NCBI RefSeq assembly: GCF_000485595.1
Contig: NW_014577295.1
Location: forward strand, 171,436 to 194,683
Source of the DNA: Priapulus caudatus
Taxonomy: Eukaryota > Priapulida > Priapulimorpha > Priapulimorphida > Priapulidae
Direction: 5' to 3'
Length of the DNA: 23,248 nucleotides
In this document: positions 1 through 11,087 of the stretch, one piece after another
Position numbering within the stretch: the stretch's first letter is position 1
Layout of the letters: the number at the start of each line of letters is the position of its first letter
The notes under the pieces: model-generated
Databases searched by the model: none
Seen by the model: the letters and a program-made list of their open reading frames with translations, nothing else
Told to the model about the DNA's origin: nothing
Program-made: the position numbers and the translations under genes

Positions 1-139
1 TGCGTGTGTGTGCGCGCGCGTGTGTGTGTGCGCGCGATTTGCGTGGGTGTGTGTGTGACACTGTGTGTGTGTGTGTGATTGTGTTGTGTGTGTGGTGTGT
101 GTGCGTGCGTGGCGTGCGTGCGTGCGTGCGTGCGTGCGT

Positions 140-175
<36 letters not shown>

Positions 176-302
176 TGTGTGTGTGTGTGTGTGTTGTGTT
201 GTGTGTGTGCGTATGTGTGTGTGTGTGTGTAGTGTTGCGTGCGGGCGCCGTGTGGTGTGTGCGGTGTGTTGAGTGGTGTGGTGTGTTGTTGTGTGTGTGC
301 TG

Positions 303-337
<35 letters not shown>

Positions 338-430
338 CGTGGTGCGCGCGCGCGCGTGGTGTGTGTGTGTGTGTGTGGTGTGGTGTGTGTGTGTTGTGGT
401 GGGTGTGTGTGTGTGTGTGTGTGTGTGTGG

Positions 431-464
<34 letters not shown>

Positions 465-521
465 GTGTGTGTGAGTGCGTATGTGTGTGTGTGTGTGTGT
501 GTATGTGTGTTGCGTATGTGT
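1..521. repeat. GT-rich low-complexity tract
   Basis: Almost continuous alternating purine-pyrimidine sequence on this strand: (GT)n and (TG)n with GC, GGT and GCGT interruptions. The open frames here translate only to Cys/Val runs and are artefacts of the repeat. Such tracts can adopt Z-DNA. The tract reaches the window edge, so its full length is unknown. Confidence 0.95.
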
Positions 522-1160
522 CCAACATACCATACATTTATCATCAGTGATTATACGATATTCGATGATCGATGATTATACGATAGTCGTATTTGGTTAT
601 ATGTACGCGATAGTAACTTTTCGAGTTGCTGACCAAAAACAAACACTACACACCACGCGCGAATACAAACCTCGACGTCATACACGTCACCTCCGCATCA
701 TCATCACCAACACAGGATCATCATCAGCAGCAGCAGCAGCAGCATCATCATCACCACGGACAGATCTAACGCACGACATCGTACGCAACGCAAAACACAT
801 TTCTGGAGGAGATTCTGTCGAATGATCACGCAGAGTGTCAATGAAAATTACGGAAGTTCACACCGTGCTACGCGCGTGCGTGCACACTCCCTGGCTATTG
901 CAGTTGAGCGTACGGTTCACATGGGGACGGCAGGTCGGCTGCTGGCCGGACACTCGCACTGGATCCGATATTGCGGCGTATATCCGATGTTGGTTCAACT
1001 GGTGCTGAGAGCTGGAGACGTGAGCAGCTAGCGCAGCTTATTGACGTATAGGGAGGAGACCTCATCCGCTGCGCTCTGTGTGCCTCTGGCTCTGGCTCCA
1101 GTCTTTGTCTATATATTCTATTTCGCGTGTTTAATATTCTGTGAATTACTTCTTGCACGG

Positions 1161-1162
<2 letters not shown>
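522..1162. other. unique DNA, no gene seen
   Basis: Mixed-composition sequence. The only repeat is a short CAG/CAT triplet run at about 717-757. Open frames reach about 100 codons but have no recognisable motif and run into the neighbouring microsatellites. Confidence 0.6.
717..757 (+). repeat. CAG/CAT trinucleotide microsatellite
   Basis: ATCATCAGCAGCAGCAGCAG followed by CATCATCATCACC. There are about six CAG units flanked by CAT/ATC units. In one frame it would code a short Ser/Ala run, but no supported gene contains it. Confidence 0.8.
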
Positions 1163-1206
<44 letters not shown>

Positions 1207-1283
1207 TGCTCTCTCGCTCGCTTCCCCCTCTCTCTCTCGCTCTCTTTCTCTCTTTGTCGCTCGCTCACTTCTCCCTCTCTCTT

Positions 1284-1346
<63 letters not shown>

Positions 1347-1946
1347 TCTCTCTCTGTCTCTCTCTCATTGTCTCTCCTGCCCCGCGTTTCTCTCTTTCGC
1401 GAGTTCTCGTTCTCTCTGAATCTTGCTCGTTTTTTTATCTCCCATCCCTTACTTCTCAGTTGTTCCCTTTCTCCGCTTCTTCTATACTTTATTATTTATT
1501 CCCACTCATCACCCTCTCCTTCTCCTTTGGTTCTACCTACTTCTCTGTCGCCGTACTCATTCTCCATTATATTGCTATCTCCTCTCTTCCTTCCTCTGTC
1601 ACTTAATTTCCATTCTACCCTCTTTCTCCTTTGATTATTTTTCAACTCCGCCTCGCACATCATCATCTCGTTTTATATCTTTATTTCGTGTGCGCGTTCC
1701 CTTCACTAATATCTCTCTTTCCTTATTATCTCGTCCTGCGTGTTATAAATGTGTAACACTAGGTGTCTCTTTTCTCTTTCTTCTTCTCACTGCCTCTCCC
1801 CTCCTCCCTGTTTGTGTATCTCCGTCGTTTCCTCTATCCCACTTTCTCTTTTCCTTCTCTTTCATTTCTCCTCGTCTATTATTCGATCTAGTTCCTTCAT
1901 AAAACTGCTCTTCCCTTCGCCCTCTTACTTTCTCCTTGGCTCGCGC

Positions 1947-1996
<50 letters not shown>

Positions 1997-2055
1997 TCTC
2001 TCGCTCTCTCTCTTCTTCTGCTCTTGTGTGTGTCTTTTCTCTCTCTCTTCTGTCT

Positions 2056-2086
<31 letters not shown>

Positions 2087-2179
2087 ACTTTCTGTCTCTC
2101 TCTCTCTGTGTGTCTTTCTCTCACTTTCTGTCTTTTTCTCTCTCTCTCTGTCTCTCTCTCTCTCTCTCTTCTCTCTCTG

Positions 2180-2227
<48 letters not shown>

Positions 2228-2235
2228 CTTTTCTC

Positions 2236-2280
<45 letters not shown>

Positions 2281-2345
2281 CTCTCTCTTCTCTTCTCTCT
2301 CTCTCTCGCTCTTTCTCTTTTTCTCCTCTTCTTTTCTCTTGCGTC
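1163..2345. repeat. long CT-rich (polypyrimidine) tract
   Basis: Several long pure (CT)n blocks (about 1163-1198, 1285-1341, 1962-1992, 2190-2222 and 2243-2278) are joined by pyrimidine-rich sequence with TCG, TGT and TTT variants. The plus strand is strongly pyrimidine-biased for more than 1.1 kb. The Ser/Leu frames on this strand and the Arg/Glu frames on the other are repeat artefacts. The mirror-repeat character would allow H-DNA (triplex). Confidence 0.93.
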
Positions 2346-3382
2346 GCGCGCTGTGACGCGACGATCTGAGTATTGCTCCGGTACACGTTACCTTGTGTAT
2401 TGCTCTCCAGCAATCTCTCGCCACATACCCCTCTCGACACGTCAGCATGTGCTTGAGTTTGCACGAGCTAGCCCGCTTTCAACAGGTTAAATTCGTGAAG
2501 TTCGTTTCGTATGTGAAAAGAGCCTGAAAATAACACCGTTTGTACGAAGTGACTGACTGGCATCTTTTCAAACAAACTACTGATAAATATAATATTAAAT
2601 CTGCGTTGGGGATTGCCGCGACTATCCTTAAAAACTTAATGCAATAACGAGTTCTCTTATCGGCCCACTCTTTTCATCTCTGTCTCCTCGTCCCAGTCGC
2701 AATGGCTCGCACACGCGTTCGTATTCCGGTGATCCATCGCGTCGCACATGAGCGTGTGCACTATGTGCTTGACTTACTAACAGTATCGCTACCGTGCGAG
2801 AATCTCATCGCACATCCCCACGATCACTCGGCGGACTGCGTTTAGGTGGGAAAAGGCCGTTTTTCGATTCATCGCTCAGCGGACGCAATTTTACTGCAGG
2901 GGATGCAGGGGTAGCAGAGATACGGACGGGCGAGGTTTTACTCCCCGTACATATTATATACATATATTGTTATTTCATGATAACGGGAATATTCGGGGAC
3001 CATTGCACCCCGGGTTTTTGCCTTGATCGTTTACCCCCTCCCCCAGACTCCACACGAAGTTTAACCAGAAATCAATAAACTAACCGTGCACGCATTCAAA
3101 TTCGAATATGTAAACATCAAACATGTAAAAACGTGATTGCCTTGTAACACGCATCCGAATGTCGAATCGATTAATTTAATTTACAAAGACCACTTTTATC
3201 TTTAAATAATTCATAATTATCTCATATAATTTAAATTTGTCAGTTTGTGGACGTAACAAATCATCAAGCATTATTCTTTATTCGCTCTTATTCTTGTTGT
3301 TTGTGCACAGCGGCGTGCGTGCGGTGTACTTGCGTGTTGCAGAGGAGCATTTGAACCGCATTTATACAGGAAGTTATCGGCA
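2346..3382. other. unique intergenic DNA
   Basis: Mixed unique sequence, AT-rich from about 3080 to 3300. I see no exon-like frame with a recognisable protein family, no tRNA and no clear inverted-repeat element. Confidence 0.5.
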
Positions 3383-3480
3383 ATAATAGCGAAGAGAGTA
3401 GAAAACATTAGACTTTTGTAGTTAAATACATTTCGTGTTATTTCCCTTTTTTTTTATTGAAACGTTCAAGTGCCTGTGCG
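3383..3480 (+). repeat. dispersed repeat, copy A (related to 7243-7347)
   Basis: This segment aligns with 7243-7347. Both hold AATAGCGAA..GAGAGTAGA, then TAAATACATTTCGTGTTAT, then GAAACGTTC(C)AAGTGC. It corresponds to the right half of the 7147-7327 foldback plus about 20 bp beyond its end. No left arm is visible upstream here, so this copy is truncated or diverged. Confidence 0.65.
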
Positions 3481-3940
3481 CAGGGCCAGAGTCTCGCGAG
3501 TCTCTCTTCAGAGTCGGACGTGATTAAGGAAACTTCGAAACAGCGGGTGTCATCGCGCACCTTCTCGTCGTTGATTTCACTGTCTTAGTAAAAATCGCCA
3601 TAATCGGAGCGAAGTTCTGGATGCAATTAGACACATGCGATCCCCGCTGGCTTTCCCTGCGCTTCATCGGTCGCGCCACATCCACGCACAGCGCATGCAT
3701 CAGAAGAGGCGCGGCACGAGTCGCAGGTATACAGGACAGGGGAGCGAGGAGCAGAAAATGTGTGAGGCATTACGCGCGTGGCAGACTCCGGCAAGATGAA
3801 CGCTCTCGGTCCATTCGGAGCCGGTGTCATGTTCGGACACAGACAACCTCTCCCTCCACACCAACGACGCTGACCACAACTATAATCCCTCTCCACACCC
3901 ACGATATGCGCCCACCACTACTCTGTAACTCCAGATCTAT
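3481..3940. other. unique DNA, GC-richer, no gene assigned
   Basis: A moderately CpG-rich stretch holding overlapping open frames of about 90-110 codons on both strands. None shows a recognisable domain, and opposing frames of equal length over the same bases suggest composition rather than coding. Confidence 0.4.
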
Positions 3941-4113
3941 GGGCAAAATACGGTATCATTAGATGCCATCATTAGTACTTAGATGTCAACGTTAGTCTTG
4001 CAGGGTAATAATGACAATTAGATTATTATTTGTATTTTTATATATGTCATATTATTATGTCATTTATGGCATAATATATGTCATTTTATAAGATGTCATT
4101 ATAACCTCCTGTG
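3941..4113. repeat. ATGTCAT-rich degenerate repeat region
   Basis: AT-rich sequence in which TGTCAT or ATGYCA recurs at irregular spacing (for example around 3961, 3981, 4045, 4058, 4078 and 4094). The spacing is too irregular to call a tandem array. Confidence 0.4.
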
Positions 4114-4220
4114 TTACTGTTAGGGTTATGCAAGGACAAGGGTTAAGGTTATTCAGATTAGGTTTAGGTTACTGGTAGGAATTATAATATGGTTAGGTTA
4201 GTGTTAGGGTTAGCAGTAAT
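4114..4220 (+). repeat. degenerate TTAGGG-like (telomere-like) patch
   Basis: A cluster of GTTAGGGTTA, GGGTTAAGGTTA, GATTAGGTTTAGGTTA, GGTTAGGTTA and GTTAGGGTTAG words, separated by short unrelated spacers. All are oriented the same way. No uninterrupted (TTAGGG)n run is present, so this is an old interstitial or telomere-like satellite rather than a functional telomere. Confidence 0.5.
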
Positions 4221-4760
4221 GATGATGATATTTGTGATATTTTGTGATGTCTGTATACAGGGGGCTAAATTTATACTTACTAACGGCGGCGGCGTATTAG
4301 ATGTGAGTTAGAGTTAGAGTGAAGTTATGCGACTATGATCACAAGCTGCTGTTTCCAGGTACATACATGTTATCGGTCTAACAATCGACCTTTGATTCTG
4401 GGCCGTACATGTAGTGTATGAGGCAGGTTGTTCTCCTGCTTACCCCGCCGACGTCGGCGATAGACGACAGAGCCCGTACATCCGTCCTTCCAGTCGCCTG
4501 CACGGGGAGGCTGTCCAGCCAAGAGATGACGTCAGGGATTAGATGTCCGACCGCTTAGCAGCTGCGTTGGGTGGCGTCAGGGATTTGCGTGAGTATCCAC
4601 GGTTGACGCCTGGAGCACACCCATGACGGGCTCGGGTCGTGCTGCATATTACAGCAAGTAGAAAAATCCGGTCAAAATCCATCGTGCAAATCAATCGCTC
4701 AGAATTGACTAGAGCTTGCATGACCAGCGCAATGATCGACCGCTTGTATATTACACAAAA
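4221..4760. other. unique DNA with one CRE octamer
   Basis: Unique sequence with a GCC GACGTC GGC palindrome at 4447-4458, a perfect TGACGTCA at 4527-4534, and a short repeat of the word CGTCAGGGATT at about 4530 and 4576. No gene is recognised. The roughly 79-codon minus-strand frame has no family signature. Confidence 0.4.
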
Positions 4761-4810
4761 TAGTACTGAATAGTACACAATAGTACTTTATAGTACTAAA
4801 TGGTACATTG
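4761..4810 (+). repeat. 10-bp tandem repeat (TAGTACnnnA)x5
   Basis: TAGTAC begins at 4761, 4771, 4781 and 4791, and TGGTAC at 4801, giving an exact 10-bp period over five units. The last four bases of each unit vary (TGAA, ACAA, TTTA, TAAA, ATTG). Confidence 0.85.
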
Positions 4811-6261
4811 TATAATAAATTTATACTGTAATACTCGAATAATACAGGTTTAAAATGGTTTCATGGTATACACTATATAATAATATGGTTCACATAGTAG
4901 TTTTCCATTATATTCTGTAGGATTAGATTCCTATCATGGTACTTGATGTACGAAACGCTTGGACGCTGTGGCGAAGCAGTGCTTACACACAGTAGTAGCG
5001 TGCAGGGATCTTCCACCTATTTAACTATCGACGGCGATCGAAGTATCTGGCAATTCCTGCAAACCTTTCAAATAACTACTTGCGAATACGATTCCTTCGA
5101 CGAATGACGTCATAACTAGATGCTTCTGACAACGTTCCCCGGGCTTCTTCGCATTATACTCAACGATCTTGACATTGGTGTCATCGTTACATGACCCACT
5201 GTTTCGTTTGTTCAGTTCATTTTCTGCGCGTTTATATCTACGCCACTGTAATTTTACGCGTTTAATTACAGCTTTATTTGCGCCACTGTAAATAGAACGT
5301 TCAGAAGGAGCATTGCTGCCAATCGACTATATAGTGGAAGAGAGCTCCTCATATCAGGTGTACGCGGAACAGTATATACTGTCAGCTAGCTTGACCAACT
5401 ACTGGTGGCCACCTATGGGTTACAATCACTGTTAATTATTAACACGAGATTATTATTGATGGCGTACGAGGCATATGCGTATATGTATCTTAGCAAAGTC
5501 TAATAATAGACTACAAGCGGTTGGTCTTGTTTTAGAGAGGAAAGATTAATGCTTCTTAATGAAATTATACATGAACTTATTCAGATTTGTGGTAAGAAAA
5601 ATAGAATATTTTGCCGTAAAATAGCACTATTTCGCTTTTCCCGTCGTACACTCTAGGAATTATTAGCTCCTGATCTTATAGACTAATAAAGGTATATGTC
5701 TCGTGGGCAAACCCACGAGTTACCGCGTGTGCCTATAATTCTTGCGACACGGGTATGTAGTCGTAAAACACATGGCGTCCGGTTCCTATATCTTCACACG
5801 CACACACACATAAAGTATATAGGCCCCAGGTCACACGCGCCATGCGTGGGTGACAGCCTCGATTCTAGACCCGTGTCCACGACCACCGGTCGTCGTCTTC
5901 GTCCAGTCGCCATGTGTGACACAGATTGAAACCTTCGGCAGTCTGTCATCACAGAGCTGCCTTCTGACCGCCTCCTCCTTCCGTCGGACGGCGTTTGATG
6001 ACTTAACGGACCGAGACGTGACCGCGGGCTGTCACGCGGACTGGCTGTCGCTGCCGTCCCCACGGACACAGACGTTAGCCCGCGCAGTGGACGACAGCGA
6101 CAACATTATCGGCTTTGAAAATCTCCGTAAATATACACGAAGCATTGTCTGCGCGGTGCCGCATTAAAGGGTTGCGGAACTCGACGCCACTAGAAGTTGC
6201 TATGCTATCTCCACGGCCGAGTGCTCTAGTGCTGCCGCTATATGTCGCCTCGCATTTATCA
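4811..6261. other. unique intergenic DNA with small palindromes
   Basis: No gene recognised. It holds a perfect CRE octamer at 5105-5112, palindromes at 5369-5382 (ACAGTATATACTGT) and about 5497-5511 (AGTCTAATAATAGACT), and a perfect hairpin at 5700-5719. 5830-6240 is CpG-richer with opposing open frames of 90-105 codons and no recognisable domain. Confidence 0.4.
5700..5719. repeat. perfect 8-bp-arm hairpin
   Basis: CTCGTGGG (5700-5707), loop CAAA, CCCACGAG (5712-5719). No flanking duplication is seen. The role is unknown. Confidence 0.6.
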
Positions 6262-6268
6262 CCGCTAC

Positions 6269-6418
6269 CAGGGGTGAATGATGACAAATATATGACAATT
6301 TGCATGTATTTGTATTTGTATATATGACAATTTGTCAGCGACCCACTTGAGTGGGACTACAAATGCGAAGGAAGAAGAAGAGAGAGGAATATATGACAAT
6401 TTGTCATTATTCACCCAG
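6269..6418. mobile_element. 150-bp terminal-inverted-repeat element (MITE-like)
   Basis: The left end CAGGGGTGAATGATGACAAA pairs with the right end, whose complement reads CTGGGTGAATAATGACAAAT. The flanks are CCGCTAC (6262-6268) and CCCCTAC (6419-6425), a 7-bp near-duplication with one mismatch. The interior has a CCCACTTGAGTGGG palindrome and a GAAG-rich purine stretch and encodes no transposase. The ends differ by a 1-bp indel, so exact borders are uncertain. Confidence 0.6.
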
Positions 6419-6425
6419 CCCCTAC

Positions 6426-7146
6426 GTATATAGACCGTTGCGGCATTTTACCCATGCACGATAACGTTCGGATATTATGTGCGTGTATATCATGCGTGCG
6501 TGCATACGCGCGGTGTGCGTGCGTGTGTCGTGCGTGTGTCGTGTGCGTGTGTGTCGTGTGTGCGTGCTGTGCGTGCGTGTGTGACATACCATGGACTGTT
6601 GAGCATCGGCAGGATCTGACGCAGAGTGTGTTACGTATGTATGTACTTCACTTGCTGGCTTAGTTATGCAATGCCGTCGCTATAGGTAAACATCATGTGC
6701 ATGGCAACAGAAACAGCTATATTGAAACAATTGTATTTTATGAACGCGCCGCCGCGACACATGCATTTGCATATTGGGGTTAAGCTATAGTCTACTCCAC
6801 CCACCTAGTCTATATTAACGTTTTCTTACTCTTATTCTTAACCGCGAGAATCCGGCGATGCAAATACAGAATCCTGGAAACGACAGAGACACGAATAGAC
6901 GCACAGAAGAGTTAGAAGCTTAGACATCGACCAAAGGCGAAGACACCATCAGCCGCATTTGCATCAATTATACACAGTATCATATATACACATAATTGCA
7001 TCATGTATACACAGTATGTATACGCATCATATCCACGTTTCTCTTTAGAGATAACAAGAGCATCTTCTTGTTCGCGACGGAGTCTCTCTCTTATATAAAG
7101 GGACTCGCAGATCACAGACTAGGCCACAGATACTTGGGACGGCTCA
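6426..7146. other. unique DNA with short GT/GC stretch
   Basis: 6478-6592 is rich in GTGCGTG/CGTGTGTC words. The rest is unique and AT-richer, with a small hairpin at 7053-7072 (AACAAGA/TCTTGTT). No gene recognised. Confidence 0.4.
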
Positions 7147-7327
7147 ATAGTAAAATGATGGTAAATAAACACGAAATGTATTTACGACCAGAGTCTTAAG
7201 TTACTCTACCCTCTTCGCCTACCGTTATTAATAGGCGAAACTATCAGTATAATAGCGAAAGAGAGTAGAGAAAGATTAAGACTTAATTAGTAAATACATT
7301 TCGTGTTATCTACCCTCATTTTACTAT
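7147..7327. mobile_element. 181-bp foldback element, copy B
   Basis: The left arm begins ATAGTAAAATGATGG at 7147 and runs through ACGAAATGTATTTAC to 7185. The right arm 7289-7327 holds the complement, GTAAATACATTTCGTG through TTTTACTAT. Pairing continues inward: AGTCTTAA..CTCTACCCTCTTCGCC pairs roughly with AGCGAAAGAGAGTAG..TTAAGACTTAA. A second inner hairpin is TTCGCCT/AGGCGAA. There is no open frame inside and no clear target duplication. Similarity to 3383-3480 runs past the right arm, so the true unit may be larger. Confidence 0.65.
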
Positions 7328-7648
7328 GAAACGTTCCAAGTGCTTGTGTGGGCGACATGCAGTACTGCGACAACACACCAAACAGGTGCAGCAGCTCGCC
7401 ACGCTGCACGCACGCAGTGTTGTCCCACCCCGCTCGTATTACGGACACTTCTCCCTGACAGCAAGACCTTCCTTAAACACAACACCCAGCTACTGGGAAC
7501 TAGGACACCACTGCCGCGGACTCAACACTTTATTTTATTTACAAATACCGGCTTAGCGACGAAAGCAACAGACACTATAAACTAAAGTACCGCCCACGTC
7601 TTCCTGAGAAGTAATTACGTACCTATACCCACCCACTATGCCACACCA
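7328..7648. other. unique DNA, no gene assigned
   Basis: Two overlapping plus-strand frames of about 80 codons start near the foldback, but they have no recognised domain. Confidence 0.4.
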
Positions 7649-7974
7649 TCTCTCTCTCTCTCTCCTCTTTCCTTCTCTCTCTCTCTTCTCTCTCTCTGTC
7701 TCTCTCTCTCTCCTCTTCTCTCTCTCCTCTCTCCTCCTCTTTCGTTCGCTCTCTCTCTCTCTCTCATTCTGTCTCTCTTTCGGCCGCGCTCTCTCGCACT
7801 CTCTCTCTCTCTCTCTCTTTTGTTCGTTCTCTTTCACCCCCTCTCTCTTTCGCTTTCTCTCTCTCTCGCTCCCTCTCTTCTCTCTCTCTCCTCTCTCGCT
7901 CTCTTTTCTCTTTCGTTCGCGCTCTCTCTCTCACTCTCTCTCTCTTTTGCTCGCTCGCTTCCTCCCCCTCTCTC

Positions 7975-7976
<2 letters not shown>
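7649..7976. repeat. CT-rich microsatellite
   Basis: (CT)n with TCG, TGT and CCT interruptions on the plus strand, running directly into the TCTA array. Ser/Leu open frames across it are artefacts. Confidence 0.92.
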
Positions 7977-8009
<33 letters not shown>

Positions 8010-8010
8010 C

Positions 8011-8054
<44 letters not shown>

Positions 8055-8105
8055 GTCTGTCTATCTATCTATCTAGATCTATCTATCTATCTATCTATCT
8101 ATCTA

Positions 8106-8188
<83 letters not shown>

Positions 8189-8205
8189 TCTATCTATCTA
8201 TCCTG

Positions 8206-8264
<59 letters not shown>
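7976..8264. repeat. (TCTA)n tetranucleotide microsatellite, about 290 bp
   Basis: About 70 units of TATC/TCTA with a few interruptions (TCATC near 8010, TGTCTGTC near 8055, TAGATC near 8075, TTCTATC near 8187, CCTGATC near 8202). It is followed by a further (CT)n run at 8271-8314. Confidence 0.95.
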
Positions 8265-8276
8265 ACCCATTCTCTC

Positions 8277-8317
<41 letters not shown>

Positions 8318-8340
8318 ATTCCTCTATATCTCTTTTTCTC

Positions 8341-9423
8341 TTCCCTTCTCTCTCTATATAACGCCCTCTCGTGATCTACGCACGCACGCACGCGCACGCA
8401 CACGCGCGCACATACACTATGAAATATTGTTCACAAACCACAGCCCCTACATACTCGCACTCGTCATTTAGCTACGCTTGCCTGATGCGCGCATTACGTT
8501 GATCTTATCAAAATACTTTTATGCCGGAAAGCGCGTATGAAGTTTCAGTTTGCATCAACACATTACTCTTGGAAGTGCAATGGCCATGGATCCGCATATC
8601 CCTCCCGTATCTCCCACGGCAACTTACTTGACGTGTACCAGACAGACCGAGGCTTGTTCAACCTGTCATAACTTCGGGGCTAATAAAGGAATAAAAGGCC
8701 GCTGTGTGAGAACTGTTTATTTTTGTAAGTGCACTGATTTTCGGTTTTTGCTGGCAGCTCCGTCTCGACCACTCTCCGCCACCGCGGACGGATTTCGCCC
8801 CTAGTCCTATGCCAATTAGAGGGACACCGGGCGCATTTAATGATTTTGAGTGGAATATCAATTGATATTTTTCCTCGGACTCCCGCCGTCTCGCACCGCC
8901 CCAGCAACTGCGAAACAACAATAAGCAAAGTGTTGTGTGTTGTTTGTCCCTGACCTCGAATCGCTCTACTGTTTTCCGCATGAAACCAGCGAATTCGTGG
9001 TGGCCTTCCCCACGACTATTTTTCTTCAAGCTGGCCGCGCTCTCTCTGTGGTCAGCTCTTATACTTCTCACGTTTCCCCGGGTCCACGTCTCGTGTCGTT
9101 AAAGCGATGTTTAGCCTGTGCGGGACTTGTTTACCGCGGTGGTATACCAGCGTCGCAAGAGCAATGGGACTTTTCCCACGCACTGATCCCCTGTGATCGT
9201 GTAACGCAGTCTGCCAGTGACCTCAGAGCGATAGCCAATGTCCGCGCGTCAAACACACTGACGCAACGCATCAAAGGCGCCGCTAACTAGACTGGGAAGC
9301 TGACCTTTTATTGGCCTGTCGGTAAGGCGATACACTGACCCATATATGAGGCGCTTTCTCGCTGCTAGGTAATATTATAGTTAGCGGCTAGCATCTTCTA
9401 AGTTTTGGAGACCGCGTCACACG

Positions 9424-9426
<3 letters not shown>
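8341..9426. other. unique DNA, no gene assigned
   Basis: It begins with a short ACGC/CACG run (8380-8412). Opposing open frames of 117-137 codons (8658-9071 minus, 8937-9290 plus) overlap but show no recognisable family. I leave them unannotated. A spliced exon cannot be excluded without transcript data. Confidence 0.4.
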
Positions 9427-9512
<86 letters not shown>

Positions 9513-9534
9513 TAGGTGTGTGTGTGGTGTGTGC
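9427..9534. repeat. (TG)n dinucleotide microsatellite
   Basis: About 80 bp of uninterrupted TG repeat, then GGTGTAGGTGTGTGTGTGG, ending near a C10 homopolymer at about 9542-9551. Confidence 0.95.
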
Positions 9535-9551
9535 ATATACCTCCCCCCCCC

Positions 9552-10814
9552 CATCCGCTCTTCTTGTGCAGCTTTACAAAAAGACGCGGAAAAAGTCCAG
9601 CACGCGCTCAAAAAAGCACACGAAGCTAAACCAAACATTTGTATGATTTATAGACGATTTCAGCTACAGGGGTTTCAGCAATAAGTTATCTGGCTAAGTT
9701 AGAAGCTTCGTTTAGATCGCATACGCATATGAAAAAAACATTACAATAAATAATCGAGGCATTGACCCAAGTCGTTATCTTAACAAATGCTTCCATGTTT
9801 TTAATCAGATAAGCGCCGGTTATCTACGCTGATCACAGGTTCGCCAGCAAATCTACGCTATCTATGTCACCGATTTCAGACTAACATTGCAAAAAGATGT
9901 TAGCCAATAACACATATAAGAAAATTTCGTGACGTAGTCCAATTTAATGACAATATATTTATCATATTACTAATGAAATCGCATATTCACCCCTATTAAA
10001 AAAGTATAAGGCGGCCTGACCCATTGCCGAGGCGAATGTACCGGGCTTCGGTCAAGTCCGGCGATTGCTGTCCGCATGACGTGGCATCGTTCGGACGTCG
10101 AGTAACAAGATTATTATAGGTAATCCCGTCCTAGTAGCTAGGCGCGGGCGCTCGAACACACTCAAATTCATTTCGTAGGCTCACGCAGTCGCGCAGCTGC
10201 CCATGCGTGGCGCGCACGGGCGATCGCGGAATAGTGGCGGCCACATCGTGCACGCACCCTCGCTCCTCCGTACAGCCGCCCACCCAACCACAACTTAGTA
10301 CGGTGTCGGTCGATCGGCTCTGCTTCTCTAAATATCTCGACAGATTAATCTCTAATTATGGATACTGATATCGTCTCGTCTTTTAGCTGCAATCTCGCGA
10401 CGCTGTGCGTGTCACAAGCGACACGCCCAGACACGGTCTTTTAGGGGTCTTTACAGATTCTTTTGTCACTGGCTGTTTGCTGAATCGCTCGACTGCTCGG
10501 CATCAGGATGTATACGGGAGGGATTCATGAACTCTACGATGTACGGGTCATGCAGAGCCTTAATAGTAGAAGGCTCAGTATATATGATTAAGTATTCAAG
10601 TTATTATATGAATATGAATTAATGACTATTTGCACGTAAAATGATTAGAATCCGTTCGTTCGTAGACGAGGACATAGCTCATAGCTTGCCAGACTTCTAT
10701 CCCCGTATAGCTTCTCAAGCCGAACTGTACTCCGATCCGCGTATATTAACTTCGCTATAGGTCAGCATATACCAAACGGCAAAATTAGATACAATGCACA
10801 CAGTGTATATCTAT
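9552..10814. other. unique DNA with CpG-dense patch
   Basis: AT-rich to about 10000. A CpG-dense, C/G-rich stretch (about 10010-10330, including CGCGCAGCTGCCC and GGCGCGCACGGGCGATCGCGG) follows, then AT-rich sequence. The CpG patch could be a distal regulatory element or promoter, but no adjoining coding frame supports that. Confidence 0.4.
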
Positions 10815-10856
10815 CAAGAGACATAATAGAGATCTCTATATTACTCTTATATCTAT
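10808..10856. mobile_element. CARRAG-type hairpin element, 35 bp, 7-bp duplication
   Basis: Element 10815-10849 starts CAAGAGACATAATAGAGAT and ends CTCTATATTACTCTTA, an imperfect inverted repeat whose last base departs from the expected CTCTTG. It is flanked flush by TATCTAT at 10808-10814 and 10850-10856. The flank resembles the adjacent CTAT microsatellite, so a chance match is easier here than elsewhere. Confidence 0.55.
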
Positions 10857-11051
10857 TTATATCTATCTATCTATGCTATCTATCTATCTACTATCTATCT
10901 ATCTATTTATCTATTCGGTATCCAAATTCTCAGTTCGGTGGCATCCGAGCGTCGCCAGCCCTGCCCAATTTTTCTCTATTTCTAATCTATCTTACTCATC
11001 ATATCACATGCTATCTACCTATCTCTCTATCTATCTATCTTTATCTATCTC

Positions 11052-11087
<36 letters not shown>

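Noticed and set aside
1-521. Overlapping Cys/Val-rich open frames of 88-131 codons
   Set aside because: They are translations of GT/GC dinucleotide repeats, with no start context, domain or codon signal.
1041-2490. Ser/Leu-rich and Arg/Glu-rich open frames up to 197 codons
   Set aside because: They are artefacts of the CT-rich tract read on either strand.
3345-3375. tRNA-like B box (GGTTCAAATGC) on the minus strand
   Set aside because: There is no matching T-stem, A box or acceptor stem around it.
5369-5382. ACAGTATATACTGT palindrome as a CARRAG-type element
   Set aside because: The ends are not CARRAG and no flanking duplication is present.
7638-8471. 277-codon frame of Leu/Ser/Ile/Tyr repeats, the longest open frame in the window
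   Set aside because: It is entirely a CT and TCTA microsatellite translation.
8658-9071. 137-codon minus-strand frame
   Set aside because: There is no recognisable domain, and other frames of similar length overlap it on both strands.
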